Shown here: positions 1 through 5,982 of the stretch, piece by piece
Numbering within the stretch: position 1 is the first letter of the stretch
How the letters are laid out: each line of letters opens with the position of its first letter
From: Desulfobacter sp.
GTDB taxonomy: Bacteria; Desulfobacterota; Desulfobacteria; Desulfobacterales; Desulfobacteraceae
Direction of reading: 5' to 3'
DNA length: 8,376 bases
Assembly (NCBI GenBank): GCA_030145005.1
Contig: JAQYWJ010000087.1
Span: 1 to 8,376, forward strand
Notes under the pieces: model-generated
Seen by the model: the letters and a program-made list of their open reading frames with translations, nothing else
Told to the model about the DNA's origin: nothing
Database searches by the model: none
Position numbers and translations under genes: made by a program

Positions 1-21
1 CTTATCACCCAGCCAGAAAGC

Positions 22-56
22 AAAAGGCTCCCAACGCTCAGCGTTGGGAGCCTTTT
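22..56. terminator. Strong intrinsic terminator at the operon end
   Basis: A perfect 16-bp stem (22-37 paired with 41-56) closes on a 3-nt TCA loop. The stem has a GC-rich core and A/T ends. Read on the minus strand it lies 56 nt beyond the stop codon of the Rid-family gene and ends in a short T run (CCTTTTG). Read on the plus strand it ends in a better T tract (CCTTTTTGATTTT). It is therefore probably bidirectional, ending this operon and possibly also a convergent gene to the left of the window. No stop codon of such a gene is visible in 1-21. Confidence 0.9.
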
Positions 57-112
57 TGATTTTAAATTATTTTTATGCCCATCTTCTCAAACCTGCCGGA
101 CCGTGCCGGCGG

Positions 113-514
113 TTATATTGAGGCACCGATAATGGCGTCTATCTCTATTTCAATCAGCTGGGTCGGACGATTCAGGGCCGCTATGCCGACCAGGGTGCAG
201 AGCGGTTTGACCTCCTTGAAAAACTCCGAATAGGCCCTGATGAACTCTTTGGTGTAATTCATATCGGTTACATACATTTTCACCCGGATCACCTCTTCTT
301 TTTTTCCCCCGGCCTTTTCAAGATAGGTGATCATTTTCTCGAGAATAAACCGGGTCTGTGCATAACCATCATTTTCTCCGTATACACTTCCATCCGGTTG
401 TACTGAGGTTGTTCCCCCCACATATACAAAGGGTCCGGCCTTTACCACCCGGCTATATCCCGCTGTTTCCTCCAGGGGAGCACCGGATGAGTAATTAGTT
501 CTTTCAAAATTCAT
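113..514 (-). CDS. Rid family protein (YjgF/YER057c/UK114), Arg-less type
   Basis: This 133-aa protein has the normal length and fold signature of the YjgF/YER057c/UK114 (Rid) family: GPFVYVGGTTSV near residues 27-38, YAQTRFILEKM at 51-61, a VKMYVTDM strand at 78-85 and IEIEIDAI at 121-128. Canonical RidA hydrolyses reactive enamines/imines using an arginine in a P-x-R-(S/T) motif. Here that segment reads P-L-C-T, so the arginine is replaced by Cys106, as in Rid groups without demonstrated imine deaminase activity. The start at 514 is chosen over an upstream ATG because GGAGGA lies 6 nt before it and the longer version would run into the preceding gene. It is the last gene of the operon, 25 nt after the DAO-type dehydrogenase gene, so a role in handling an imine or other reactive product of amine oxidation is plausible. 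Its actual reaction is unknown. Confidence 0.93.
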   Translation of the reverse strand: MNFERTNYSSGAPLEETAGYSRVVKAGPFVYVGGTTSVQPDGSVYGENDGYAQTRFILEKMITYLEKAGGKKEEVIRVKMYVTDMNYTKEFIRAYSEFFKEVKPLCTLVGIAALNRPTQLIEIEIDAIIGASI

Positions 515-520
515 AATACA

Positions 521-526
521 TCCTCC
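521..526 (-). promoter_or_regulatory. Ribosome binding site of the Rid-family gene
   Basis: On the minus strand GGAGGA lies 6 nt before the ATG at 514. It decides the start, because the open frame continues upstream to 619 inside the preceding gene. Confidence 0.8.
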
Positions 527-539
527 ATTTCTTGTAAAA

Positions 540-1661
540 TTATGCTTTGGGTTTAAAGCGATCATAATGAAAGGCATCCAGGGATACCCCGGATTTTTCG
601 TCCACAACCAGGGCTGCAATGGCTTCTCCTATGGTGGGTGAAATGCCGTAGCCATGCCCGCTGAAGGCACAGGCCAGTGTCAATCCAGGCACCTCTTCCA
701 CCCTGCCCAGAACAGGCACCTTATCGGCTGCAACATCCAGGAATCCAGACCAGGTGCGGACGATATTGGCCTGGCTGATCGCTGGGAAATAGCCTAGAAT
801 GGCACGACATATCGAGGATGCTGTAATACTTCTGGTAACGGGCTCTGTTTCTTCGGATGCAAAGGGTTCAAGGCCGGTCATTCCCCCAAAGACAAAAGAG
901 CCATGTTTGGTCTGGTGTCCATAAAAGTCAGCCGCGGCAGTTCCGATCATCTGGGGGAACATCCGTGGCTGCTGATCTGTCACCAGGGCTTCAACAAGGA
1001 TTTTCTGCATGGGGATATCGATCCCCACGGTGTTCGCGATGGTTCTGGAATCGAAGCCGGCTGCCAGAACGACCTGATCGGATGAATAGGTGTTCAGATC
1101 TGTTTGAATGCCGCTGACGTTTCCTTTTTGTAACAGAACAGAAATGACAGATTCACCGGTAATAAATTCGGCCCCCAGCTCCCTCGCCCTTTTATAGTAC
1201 GCAAGGGTGGTAAGCATGGGATTGCCATGGCCGTCCGTGGGGCAGAAACTCGCAGCAATAACATCCTCGGAAACATACGGACAGATGTCACGAACCTCCT
1301 TCTGATCAATCAATTTGAGATCGAGTCCTGCTGAACACCCTTGATTGATGGCTCGTTCCAGAATTTTAATATGTTCTTCGGTTTTGGCCAGGCGCAGATT
1401 TCCCTTTTGACAATATTCAACATCAACGCCGAGTTCATCGGAAAGACCGGGCCAGATATTACGAATGGCGTGCATTGCCAACGGCAGTTCCCTGGGATCC
1501 CTGGCTGATTGCCGGACGCCACCGCCATTTCTGCTGGACCCCCCTGCGCCGATCTCCTCTTTTTCCAGGACCAACACCTTGACGTGTTGTTTGCTGAGGT
1601 AATAGGCAATGGCACAACCGATTACACCGCCACCGATAATGATTACGTCCTTATTCTTCAT
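540..1661 (-). CDS. DAO-family FAD-dependent amine dehydrogenase, catalytic subunit
   Basis: This 373-aa flavoprotein of the D-amino-acid oxidase/glycine oxidase family is the likely amine-oxidising subunit. An N-terminal Rossmann FAD site (GGGVIG, residues 10-15) is followed by Glu33 at the strand 2 end, SSRNGGGVRQS at 42-52, a C-terminal WSGFLDVAADKVPVLG segment (304-319) and SGHGYGISPTIGE (334-346). The last matches the family's conserved flavin-contacting SGHG motif. The closest architectures are the beta subunits of sarcosine oxidase, HcnC, opine oxidase and dye-linked proline dehydrogenase. The start at 1661 has AGGTGG 9 nt upstream and places the FAD motif at the usual distance from the N-terminus; a longer frame reaches 1829 but overlaps the preceding gene. 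It lies 17 nt after the BFD-like gene. Given the NMG-type synthesis genes upstream, the substrate is inferred to be an N-substituted glutamate. Sarcosine, proline or another secondary amine cannot be excluded. No signal peptide is seen, so it is cytoplasmic. Confidence 0.93.
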   Translation of the reverse strand: MKNKDVIIIGGGVIGCAIAYYLSKQHVKVLVLEKEEIGAGGSSRNGGGVRQSARDPRELPLAMHAIRNIWPGLSDELGVDVEYCQKGNLRLAKTEEHIKILERAINQGCSAGLDLKLIDQKEVRDICPYVSEDVIAASFCPTDGHGNPMLTTLAYYKRARELGAEFITGESVISVLLQKGNVSGIQTDLNTYSSDQVVLAAGFDSRTIANTVGIDIPMQKILVEALVTDQQPRMFPQMIGTAAADFYGHQTKHGSFVFGGMTGLEPFASEETEPVTRSITASSICRAILGYFPAISQANIVRTWSGFLDVAADKVPVLGRVEEVPGLTLACAFSGHGYGISPTIGEAIAALVVDEKSGVSLDAFHYDRFKPKA

Positions 1662-1670
1662 AGCGTTTTT

Positions 1671-1676
1671 CCACCT
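1671..1676 (-). promoter_or_regulatory. Ribosome binding site of the DAO-family gene
   Basis: AGGTGG on the minus strand lies 9 nt before the ATG at 1661 and just after the TAA of the upstream gene (1679-1681). It supports the short start over the in-frame ATG at 1829. Confidence 0.65.
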
Positions 1677-1678
1677 TT

Positions 1679-2005
1679 TTATTTTTCTCCCCCGTCCTGG
1701 GCCAGTTCTATCATTTGAATCGGTCGAACCGGGGAACGGGACAGATGAGTCTCCACTTCGCCGGGTGGGACCCCGAGTTCTCCGGCAATGATATTTTGAA
1801 CCAGGTGACTGCAGGTTTGCCCCTGGCACAGCCCCATGCCGGCTCGCAGATATCGTTTCACTTCGTTCATTGTGCTCATCCCGTCATAGACGGCTTTTCT
1901 GATCTCTCCCTGGGTAATTTCTTCACAACGGCAGATGATCAGTGAATCATCTGCAAGGGGGACAAAATCATGTTGGGATCGGGTTCGTTTCATTCTCTGG
2001 GTCAT
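1679..2005 (-). CDS. BFD-like [2Fe-2S] binding protein, dehydrogenase subunit
   Basis: This 108-aa protein carries a BFD-like [2Fe-2S] domain. Its cysteines follow a C-x-C (Cys25, Cys27), 32 residues, C-x4-C (Cys60, Cys65) pattern, within ICRCEEIT and GMGLCQGQTC. In HcnB and in opine-oxidase or sarcosine-oxidase-like alpha subunits this module is fused to the C-terminus of the FAD/NAD subunit; here it is a separate gene, as in multi-subunit dye-linked proline dehydrogenases. The C-terminal SPVRPIQMIELA resembles the tail found after this domain in such alpha subunits. It probably passes electrons between the flavins of the DAO-type and FAD/NAD subunits. The start at 2005 has GAGGA 5 nt upstream; an ATG 12 nt downstream is a less well placed alternative. 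It sits between the genes of its two presumed partners, with gaps of 20 and 17 nt. Confidence 0.9.
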   Translation of the reverse strand: MTQRMKRTRSQHDFVPLADDSLIICRCEEITQGEIRKAVYDGMSTMNEVKRYLRAGMGLCQGQTCSHLVQNIIAGELGVPPGEVETHLSRSPVRPIQMIELAQDGGEK

Positions 2006-2010
2006 CGTAA

Positions 2011-2015
2011 TCCTC
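2011..2015 (-). promoter_or_regulatory. Ribosome binding site of the BFD-like gene
   Basis: GAGGA on the minus strand lies 5 nt before the ATG at 2005. It supports this start rather than the ATG at 2062, which lies inside the preceding gene. Confidence 0.65.
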
Positions 2016-2025
2016 GTCGTATTTT

Positions 2026-3612
2026 TTAATAGGGCTGAAAAGATCTCACCTTCATGGACCAATCTCCGGGCACCTTCATGGTCAGAATCGCTGTTTCATC
2101 CATCACCCGGGACTGTTTTACCGTGGTGACTTCCACCTCTCCCAGGACCCTTCCCGAACGGTCCAGTGCCAAGCCTTTGCTTCCTTCTGCCGGCAAAGGA
2201 GAGAACTCATAGGGTATGGAAACGCCGGAATATCCCGGGGCCAAGGTATCATCCACCAGGAAAATCGCCTGCCCCGGGCAGGAGACCACGCACATGCCGC
2301 AGCCTGTACACTCAACCGCTTCGTCCACGGCCGGCAGGTTGGTGATTTTACCGCTTACCGTTATGCAGCCGCGCTTGCAGGCATCCTGACAGGGATTACA
2401 GGGAATGTTCTGGGTGCATTCGACAACGGGACGGACGCCCTGCCCCTTCTGGAACCTGACACCGGGATAGTTCTGCAACTCCTCTTCAGCCAGATACCCC
2501 CTTTCCAGCAGTGTCCGGGAAAGCGGATACCCCTCTTCTGTTTGGGTTGGATCGTTCTGCCCTTTTTCCCTGTGCCCAAACATCCCTTGCCGAAGCTGCT
2601 TAAGAGAGCGTTGATGCTGGGCCACCTGATTGTTGAAATCAGCAGTGTCAAGGTATCCCCTGGAATGGGAAACCGCCACACCTGCGATTTTTCCCTGGAT
2701 CATTGCGGAACTGGCTTCTTCAATGCCGGCAACATCACCGACGGCATAGACACCGGGTGTGGACGTCTCTCCGTATTCATTGCAAATCGAAACCAACCCG
2801 CCCTTGCCGGCATTGTTTTCCATATCACAATGGGCGGTTCTGGCCAGTTGGGACATCGGTGACAGGCCAACGGCAATACAAATGGTATCGACATCCAGAA
2901 CTTTTTCACTGCCGGGAATGGCCTGCCAGGTGCTGTCTACTTTTACAATCGTCGCCCCTTCCACACAGATCTTGCCCTTTGCCTCTTTGATGGTGTGGGA
3001 CAGATAAAACGGTACACCCAGGCGGGCCAACTTGGCCGCATGTACCCCATAGCCCCCCACACGAGGCGCCCCGTCAATGACGGCTTCGATCTTACATCCT
3101 GCCTGCATCAGCTGGTACCCCACCACAACGCCGACATTTCCTGAACCCACCATAAGCACCTTATTGCCGGGTTTCAGGCCATGGAGGTTCATCATGGTCT
3201 GTGCCGCGCCTGCGCCGATTACACCGGGCAGGGTCCAACCGGAAAAAGGCACCATTTTTTCAGATGCGCCTGTGGCAATGATGATATTATTGGCTTTGAA
3301 GTGTTCCACTTGACCGTCTCTCATGACAGACACTTCTTTTCCGTCGTAAATGCCGAGCACGGTTGCCTGGAGCATCACTTCAACCCCCATCCTGCGGGCT
3401 TCCTCAAGGAGCTGCCGGCCAATGCGAAATCCGCGTTCCTTTGCTCTGTGTTCTTTGGACCCGAAAAATTTATGAATCTGTTTGAATAACTGGCCGCCCG
3501 GTCGTGGATTTTCATCAAATACGATGACCGGCATGCCATGGGATGCTGCTTCTATCGCTGCCGACAGACCGGCAGGCCCTGCGCCGATCACTATTAGCTC
3601 ATACCGTTTCAT
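2026..3612 (-). CDS. FAD/NAD(P) oxidoreductase with two 4Fe-4S clusters (amine dehydrogenase alpha subunit)
   Basis: This 528-aa redox subunit starts with an FAD Rossmann motif (GAGPAG, residues 10-15), then ENPRPGGQ at 34-41, an IIATGA motif at 111-116, a second dinucleotide motif VGSGNVG (155-161) and a closing FAD motif VYAVGDVAG (288-296). This is the order of HcnB, opine oxidase A and the middle of sarcosine oxidase alpha. After it comes a ferredoxin-like region: Cys399, 405, 408, 412 and 416, then the classical C-x2-C-x2-C-x3-C-P set at Cys435, 438, 441 and 445. This suggests two [4Fe-4S] clusters. The remaining ~80 residues are not recognised. The start overlaps the stop of the 2Fe-2S gene by 4 nt (ATGA), implying translational coupling and fixed stoichiometry. 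It probably relays electrons from the DAO-type subunit to NAD(P), ferredoxin or a quinone; the acceptor is not visible from sequence. Confidence 0.93.
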   Translation of the reverse strand: MKRYELIVIGAGPAGLSAAIEAASHGMPVIVFDENPRPGGQLFKQIHKFFGSKEHRAKERGFRIGRQLLEEARRMGVEVMLQATVLGIYDGKEVSVMRDGQVEHFKANNIIIATGASEKMVPFSGWTLPGVIGAGAAQTMMNLHGLKPGNKVLMVGSGNVGVVVGYQLMQAGCKIEAVIDGAPRVGGYGVHAAKLARLGVPFYLSHTIKEAKGKICVEGATIVKVDSTWQAIPGSEKVLDVDTICIAVGLSPMSQLARTAHCDMENNAGKGGLVSICNEYGETSTPGVYAVGDVAGIEEASSAMIQGKIAGVAVSHSRGYLDTADFNNQVAQHQRSLKQLRQGMFGHREKGQNDPTQTEEGYPLSRTLLERGYLAEEELQNYPGVRFQKGQGVRPVVECTQNIPCNPCQDACKRGCITVSGKITNLPAVDEAVECTGCGMCVVSCPGQAIFLVDDTLAPGYSGVSIPYEFSPLPAEGSKGLALDRSGRVLGEVEVTTVKQSRVMDETAILTMKVPGDWSMKVRSFQPY

Positions 3613-3932
3613 ATGCTTTCAGTCTCTTTACGATTTAATGTTCCATACTGGGTTTCGACCCTCATATTCTCCTTTAGCGGAGTTATACAGGTGCGTATAT
3701 TATTTTTTCCATCAACGATCATCGCACAATCCGTACACCGGCCGATGGCACAAAAAACCCCACGGGGTTCCCCATGGTTGGATGTGTGACGATGAACCAT
3801 AACGCCATTGGCCTTTAAAGCAATGGCTATGGGCTCACCTTCGTACCCTTCCAGGGTTTTACCGTCAAATTCAAACAAGACCCGTCGGCCCTTTTCAAAA
3901 TTCTTTATAATGGGATGATTTTCTATTCTCAT
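3609..3932 (-). CDS. Small (2Fe-2S)-binding subunit (HcnA / SoxA N-terminal type)
   Basis: This 107-aa protein matches the 2Fe-2S domain found at the N-terminus of sarcosine oxidase alpha and as separate subunits such as HcnA. Its cysteine spacing is C-x4-C-x2-C-x12-C (Cys61, Cys66, Cys69, Cys82) within FCAIGRCTDC and IRTC, preceded by the usual G-x-P-I-A-I-A-L-x-A-N-G helix-turn (residues 32-43). It also has the typical V-x-F-x-F-D-G-K opening (18-25, here VLFEFDGK). It is an electron-transfer component of the four-subunit dehydrogenase that follows. A well-placed GGGAG lies 7 nt before the ATG, and the gene is 17 nt after the FMN glutamate-synthase-like gene, tying the dehydrogenase to the synthase genes. 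Its TGA overlaps the ATG of the next gene. No signal peptide is seen. Confidence 0.93.
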   Translation of the reverse strand: MRIENHPIIKNFEKGRRVLFEFDGKTLEGYEGEPIAIALKANGVMVHRHTSNHGEPRGVFCAIGRCTDCAMIVDGKNNIRTCITPLKENMRVETQYGTLNRKETESI

Positions 3933-3949
3933 CTTTACACTCCCTTTCT

Positions 3950-5248
3950 TCAGCTCTCAAATCCGAAACGTTCTCCAAACACATAATTACTGCCGACAAG
4001 GGGAATGCCCGTCATGGCACAGGCTTCCAGGGTAATTGAACGCAGGTCCTCCCTTTCCAGGTTTTTGAGCCTGGTTTTTCCGGCGGCTTTGGCAAGCAGT
4101 ACCGCTTCAGCTGTCATTGCTTTTATGTAGTTGGCCACCCGTTCAGCAGCGCCATCGATGTCCAGCCTTTTTCTGAATTCCGGATTCTGGGTACCGATAC
4201 CAAAACCACATTTTCCAGTATGGCACCGCAGGCAGACACGACACCCCATGGCAACCATGGCACCTGTCCCGATAGCAACGGCATCAGCGCCTATGGCAAT
4301 TACCTTGGCCAGGTCAGCACCGTCGGTAACCCCACCGGAAACGATCAGGCTGACCTCATCTTTGACCCCCATCTCTTCCAGGGTCCTGACGGCCTGAACC
4401 AATGCCGGCATTGTAGGAATTCCCAAATGCCGGGTCGCCATCACCGGAGCAGCTCCTGTTCCCCCCTGGGCGCCATCCAGGATAATACCATCAACCCCCA
4501 CCTTTACGGCTATTTTAACATCATCCCGAACCCGCCCGGCAGCGATCTTCATGAATATGGGCACTTCGCCATGGGTCAATTCCCGAAGCTGCTCCATCTT
4601 CACAACCAGATCATCCGCACCAAAGGCATCTCCATGACGGGGATGGCTGTGCAGATCAATGCCCACCGGGAGCTGCCTGAATTCGGCAATCTCTTTGGTT
4701 ATTTTGTTGCCCATCAAATGCCCTGACAACCCCGGTTTTGCACCGATCCCGACCAGGAATTCGAGCATATCCGCAGCTTCAATATTGCGTTTGCTGAACC
4801 CAAAACGGCTGGGTAATATCTGAACCGACTGCCGGTAGGAATTCTCAAGCTCTTCGGGCAATAATCCGCCCTCTCCATTACTGATCACCGTGCCGGTCAG
4901 GGCCGTTGCCTTGGCCAGCGCAATCTTGGCCTCCTTGCTTAATGCGCCATAGGACATCCCCGCAATCATGATCGGCGTTTCAATGACCAATGGTCTGGTT
5001 GCCGTGCGTTTGCCGAGCACGGTTCGGGTATCACAATCCTCCCGGTAGGTATCAAGGGACATTCGGGACAGTTGTGAGGGCAGCACCATCAGATCATCAA
5101 AGGTCGGCATATAGCGGGTTGCACCGCAACCACGAATTCTGTGTTTGCCTGCCCCGGCCTTATAGTCAATTTCCGAGATGGTTTCTTTGTTCCAGATGCC
5201 ATGCTGCACATCTTTGGGTTCAACATCCTTTTTTATAGTGCTATTCAT
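3950..5248 (-). CDS. mgsC: FMN-binding glutamate synthase domain protein (N-methylglutamate synthase subunit C-like)
   Basis: This 432-aa protein corresponds to the central/FMN domain of glutamate synthase. Recognisable elements are PIMIAGMSYGALSKEA (92-107), SNGEGG (123-128), a phosphate/FMN loop DGAQGGTGAAP (258-268), SGGVTDGADLAK (304-315) and IGADAVAIGTG (319-329). A [3Fe-4S] loop has Cys336, Cys342 and Cys347 in the C-x5-C-x4-C spacing of GOGAT, plus an extra Cys339. It lacks the amidotransferase and GXGXG domains, which are encoded by the two genes upstream, as in MgsABC and rhizobial GlxBCD. In the NMG pathway this complex moves the amine from gamma-glutamylmethylamide to 2-oxoglutarate, giving N-methylglutamate and glutamate. 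AAGGAG precedes the ATG. No GltD-like subunit is nearby, so its reductant is unclear. The family is certain; the methylamine substrate is inferred from context. Confidence 0.92.
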   Translation of the reverse strand: MNSTIKKDVEPKDVQHGIWNKETISEIDYKAGAGKHRIRGCGATRYMPTFDDLMVLPSQLSRMSLDTYREDCDTRTVLGKRTATRPLVIETPIMIAGMSYGALSKEAKIALAKATALTGTVISNGEGGLLPEELENSYRQSVQILPSRFGFSKRNIEAADMLEFLVGIGAKPGLSGHLMGNKITKEIAEFRQLPVGIDLHSHPRHGDAFGADDLVVKMEQLRELTHGEVPIFMKIAAGRVRDDVKIAVKVGVDGIILDGAQGGTGAAPVMATRHLGIPTMPALVQAVRTLEEMGVKDEVSLIVSGGVTDGADLAKVIAIGADAVAIGTGAMVAMGCRVCLRCHTGKCGFGIGTQNPEFRKRLDIDGAAERVANYIKAMTAEAVLLAKAAGKTRLKNLEREDLRSITLEACAMTGIPLVGSNYVFGERFGFES

Positions 5249-5268
5249 TGCTTTCTCTCCTTATGTAT

Positions 5269-5982
5269 TTACGATCGCATCTTCTGAGCCAACTCCGGTT
5301 TTAATTCCGGATTAAACAATGCATAGCTGTGCCGTCCTGAGGGCAGCGGGCGAATGACCTGAAACGCCTCGGATTTTGCGTCAATCCCATATCGCTTGAA
5401 CAACTCCTCCAGTTCCCTGGCTTCTCCTGCCTGGATATGATCAAGAAATACATTGCTGCCCAACTTTTTTTCTGCGTCTTTATCCCGGACAAAGATGGCG
5501 CCCCGGTACATGGATTCACCAATATCAGCACCTAATTTTCCAAGTACAATGAGTTTTCCGCCCAGGGTCATTTGCCCGGCCCAGGCACCGACCGAACCGC
5601 AGACAATGATCGTTCCGCCTTTCATGCCGTAACCGACGCGACTGCCGGTGCTGCCATAAATAACGACCGTCCCGCCGGAAAGATAGGTCCCGGCATTGCA
5701 ACCGGTATTTTTTCGAATCAAAAGCTCTCCGTCCATCATGTTGTCACCCACATACCAACCGGCATTGCCTTCAATGATGACGGTCGAGCCTTCTAGGAAC
5801 CCTCCGGTATAAAACCCTGTACTCCCCTGGATGGTGACGGTCCCGGGCCGGGATAATCCCGTGGCAATATTGTGCATTGAGTGGGGATTTTGAATGCTGA
5901 CTTCCCCTCCGGCCTTGAGCCCTTGAATAATTTTTTTGTTCAATTCCGAGGTGCTTAAATCAGCAGCATTTATATGTTCCAT
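5269..5982 (-). CDS. mgsB: GXGXG beta-helix glutamate synthase-like protein (N-methylglutamate synthase subunit B-like)
   Basis: This 237-aa protein consists mainly of the glycine-rich right-handed beta-helix that forms the C-terminal domain of large-subunit glutamate synthase. About six turns with a ~19-residue period are visible between residues 47 and 161, each beginning G-[TSK]-x-[VI]-x-I/V and containing a G-x-x-G-x-x-x-G core (for example GTVVIYGSTGSRVG at 104-117). An N-terminal ~45 residues and a charged, helical C-terminal ~70 residues flank it. It has no catalytic residues of its own and is expected to be structural, linking the amidotransferase and FMN subunits. GGAG lies before the ATG, and the start overlaps the end of the amidotransferase gene by 13 nt; the FMN subunit gene follows after 20 nt. 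This matches MgsB/GlxC. Confidence 0.92.
   Translation of the reverse strand: MEHINAADLSTSELNKKIIQGLKAGGEVSIQNPHSMHNIATGLSRPGTVTIQGSTGFYTGGFLEGSTVIIEGNAGWYVGDNMMDGELLIRKNTGCNAGTYLSGGTVVIYGSTGSRVGYGMKGGTIIVCGSVGAWAGQMTLGGKLIVLGKLGADIGESMYRGAIFVRDKDAEKKLGSNVFLDHIQAGEARELEELFKRYGIDAKSEAFQVIRPLPSGRHSYALFNPELKPELAQKMRS

Noticed and set aside
93..112. Small hairpin (GCCGG/CCGGC) directly after the last stop codon, as a terminator
   Set aside because: The stem is only 5-7 bp and no T run follows on the minus strand; the 16-bp stem at 22-56 is a far better terminator.
1662..1829. N-terminal extension of the DAO-family protein to an ATG at 1829
   Set aside because: The extra 56 residues overlap the BFD-like gene, precede the FAD motif with unrelated Arg/Pro/Gly/Ser-rich sequence, and a ribosome binding site supports the start at 1661.
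2361..2681. 106-codon minus-strand open frame inside the FAD/NAD subunit gene
   Set aside because: It is an alternate-frame shadow of a gene with clear domain motifs; its composition (many Arg, Trp, Pro and Ser) is unlike a real protein.
540..3932. Reading the HcnABC-like subunits as hydrogen cyanide synthase
   Set aside because: The 2Fe-2S, FAD/NAD and DAO subunits share families with HcnABC, but here the BFD domain is separate, a 4Fe-4S module is added, and the genes are in one operon with glutamate-amine ligase and glutamate synthase domains. The context favours a secondary-amine dehydrogenase.
4220..4726. 168-codon open frame on the plus strand
   Set aside because: It lies wholly antisense to the FMN glutamate-synthase-like gene, has no recognisable domain, is rich in His/Pro/Asn as expected from a shadow frame, and has no convincing ribosome binding site.
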